This document shows, in pieces, positions 5,548 to 5,905 of a stretch of DNA of 5,905 bases. The stretch spans positions 1-5,905 of the forward strand of contig JAODNF010000500.1 in the NCBI GenBank assembly GCA_025464915.1, read 5' to 3'. This DNA comes from Frankiales bacterium (GTDB lineage: Bacteria > Actinomycetota > Actinomycetes > Mycobacteriales > SCTD01). The notes under the pieces were generated by a model that was not told where the DNA came from, searched no databases, and saw nothing but the letters and a program-made list of their open reading frames with translations. The stretch's first letter is position 1. The number at the start of each line of letters is the position of its first letter. The translations under genes were made by a program, and so were the position numbers.

Positions 5548-5573
5548 AAGGGCCCTCCGTCGGGAGGGCCCTT
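5548..5573. terminator. Bidirectional terminator between bldC and the tRNA cluster
   Basis: AAGGGCCCTCC (5548-5558) and GGAGGGCCCTT (5563-5573) form a perfect 11-bp stem with a GTCG loop. On the minus strand the stem ends in CCCTTT and begins 11 bases after the end of tRNA-Phe, the right place to end the tRNA transcript. On the plus strand it ends CCCTTCT and would stop read-through from bldC. Short T-tracts on both sides make this the most convincing intrinsic terminator in the window. Confidence 0.85.
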
Positions 5574-5584
5574 CTGCGCCTCGG

Positions 5585-5657
5585 TGGCCAGGGACGGAGT
5601 CGAACCGCCGACCCTGCGATTTTCAGTCGCATGCTCTACCAGCTGAGCTACCTGGCC
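5585..5657 (-). tRNA. tRNA-Phe (anticodon GAA)
   Basis: Read on the minus strand the 73 bases fold as a full cloverleaf: acceptor GGCCAGG with CCTGGCC, D-stem GCTC/GAGC, anticodon stem TGCGA/TCGCA with loop CTGAAAA (anticodon GAA), and T-stem GGCGG/CCGTC (one G-U pair) with loop TTCGACT. The discriminator is A. The next bases are CCG, so CCA is not encoded and must be added by the CCA-adding enzyme. It is the last tRNA of the cluster, 16 bases after the CCA of tRNA-Asp. Confidence 0.97.
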
Positions 5658-5673
5658 GTGCTCACTGCTTGCT

Positions 5674-5750
5674 TGGCGACCCCGACGGGACTCGAACCCG
5701 CGACCTCCGCCGTGACAGGGCGGCGCGCTAACCAACTGCGCTACGGGGCC
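5674..5750 (-). tRNA. tRNA-Asp (anticodon GTC), CCA encoded
   Basis: The minus strand gives acceptor GGCCCCG with CGGGGTC (one G-U pair), D-stem GCGC/GCGC, anticodon stem CCGCC/GGCGG with loop CTGTCAC (anticodon GTC), and T-stem GCGGG/CCCGT with loop TTCGAGT. The discriminator G at 5677 is the identity base expected for Asp tRNA. The following CCA (5676-5674) is encoded in the gene, unlike its two neighbours. It lies 30 bases downstream of tRNA-Glu, so the three are probably one transcript. Confidence 0.97.
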
Positions 5751-5780
5751 TCAGGTGTCTGAAGCCTTCTTGCTGAACCG

Positions 5781-5853
5781 TGCCCCCAACGGGATTCGAA
5801 CCCGCGTAGCCACCTTGAAAGGGTGGAGTCCTGGGCCGCTAGACGATGGGGAC
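5781..5853 (-). tRNA. tRNA-Glu (anticodon TTC)
   Basis: The minus strand gives acceptor GTCCCCA with TGGGGGC (a U-G pair at position 2), an anticodon loop CTTTCAA (anticodon TTC) on stem CCACC/GGTGG, and T-arm GCGGG/CCCGT with loop TTCGAAT. The discriminator A is followed by CGG, so CCA is not encoded. It is the first gene of the cluster in reading direction. The promoter must lie within or beyond 5854-5905. Confidence 0.96.
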
Positions 5854-5863
5854 GGCGCCGCTG

Positions 5864-5877
5864 GCTTGTGGCGCGGT
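5864..5877. repeat. 14-base direct repeat, copy 2 (upstream of tRNA-Glu)
   Basis: GCTTGTGGCGCGGT is identical to 4108-4121. Read on the minus strand it contains CACAAG, a poor -10-like element 11-24 bases before the tRNA-Glu 5' end, roughly where a tRNA promoter -10 would be expected. Chance identity is quite possible. Confidence 0.5.
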
Positions 5878-5902
5878 CCACGCCGTGGCCGTCGGGGACC
5901 GC
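5873..5902. repeat. 7-bp inverted repeat upstream of the tRNA cluster
   Basis: GCGGTCC (5873-5879) and GGACCGC (5896-5902) are perfect reverse complements with 16 bases between. An inner dyad CCAC-GCC-GTGG (5878-5888) overlaps the left arm. It could be the terminator of a gene beyond the window or part of the tRNA promoter region; the window edge prevents a decision. Confidence 0.35.
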
Positions 5903-5905
5903 AAA

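Noticed and set aside
5445..5762. Plus-strand open frame over the region after bldC
   Set aside because: It runs through two hairpins and two tRNA genes in antisense; no Shine-Dalgarno and no protein-like composition.
5585..5853. Integration site of a mobile element at the tRNA cluster
   Set aside because: tRNA genes are common targets, but no integrase, duplicated tRNA 3' end or att-like repeat is visible in the window.

Overview
The window is high-GC DNA from an actinobacterium (Actinomycetota). The gene order purF, purM, a small DUF3073 gene, a valine/leucine-type dehydrogenase, a conserved unknown gene and bldC matches, as far as I recall, the block around bldC in Streptomyces (purF, purM, DUF3073, vdh, unknown, bldC). 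The protein sequences diverge from Streptomyces, there is an extra secreted-protein gene in the block, and the purM and dehydrogenase sequences look like the Nocardioidaceae/Propionibacteriales side of the phylum. That family-level placement is only an inference.

Layout, left to right. Positions 1-1106 (+) hold the 3' two thirds of purF, whose start lies outside the window. It overlaps purM (1103-2140, +) by four bases, so the two purine-synthesis enzymes (steps 1 and 5 of IMP synthesis) are very likely co-transcribed and translationally coupled. A strong GC-rich hairpin follows purM and separates it from the convergent DUF3073 gene (2200-2382, -). Divergent from DUF3073 is a gene for a small exported protein of unknown role (2520-2963, +). 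It runs tail to tail into the NAD-dependent branched-chain amino acid dehydrogenase vdh (3006-4079, -). Divergent from vdh is a conserved cytoplasmic protein of unknown function (4193-5029, +), followed after a 152-base gap by bldC (5182-5385, +), a MerR-like DNA-binding protein known as a developmental regulator in Streptomyces.

Downstream of bldC are three hairpins. The last is a near-ideal bidirectional terminator that also closes a three-gene tRNA cluster read from the right on the minus strand: tRNA-Glu(TTC), tRNA-Asp(GTC), tRNA-Phe(GAA). Only the Asp gene encodes its CCA tail.

This is mostly a conserved housekeeping and regulatory neighbourhood rather than an accessory island. I see no mobile element, CRISPR array, phage gene, toxin-antitoxin pair or biosynthetic cluster, and I do not claim a new system. 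The items most worth a second look are the secreted protein inserted in a conserved block, the uncharacterised partner next to bldC, and the folded leader of bldC.
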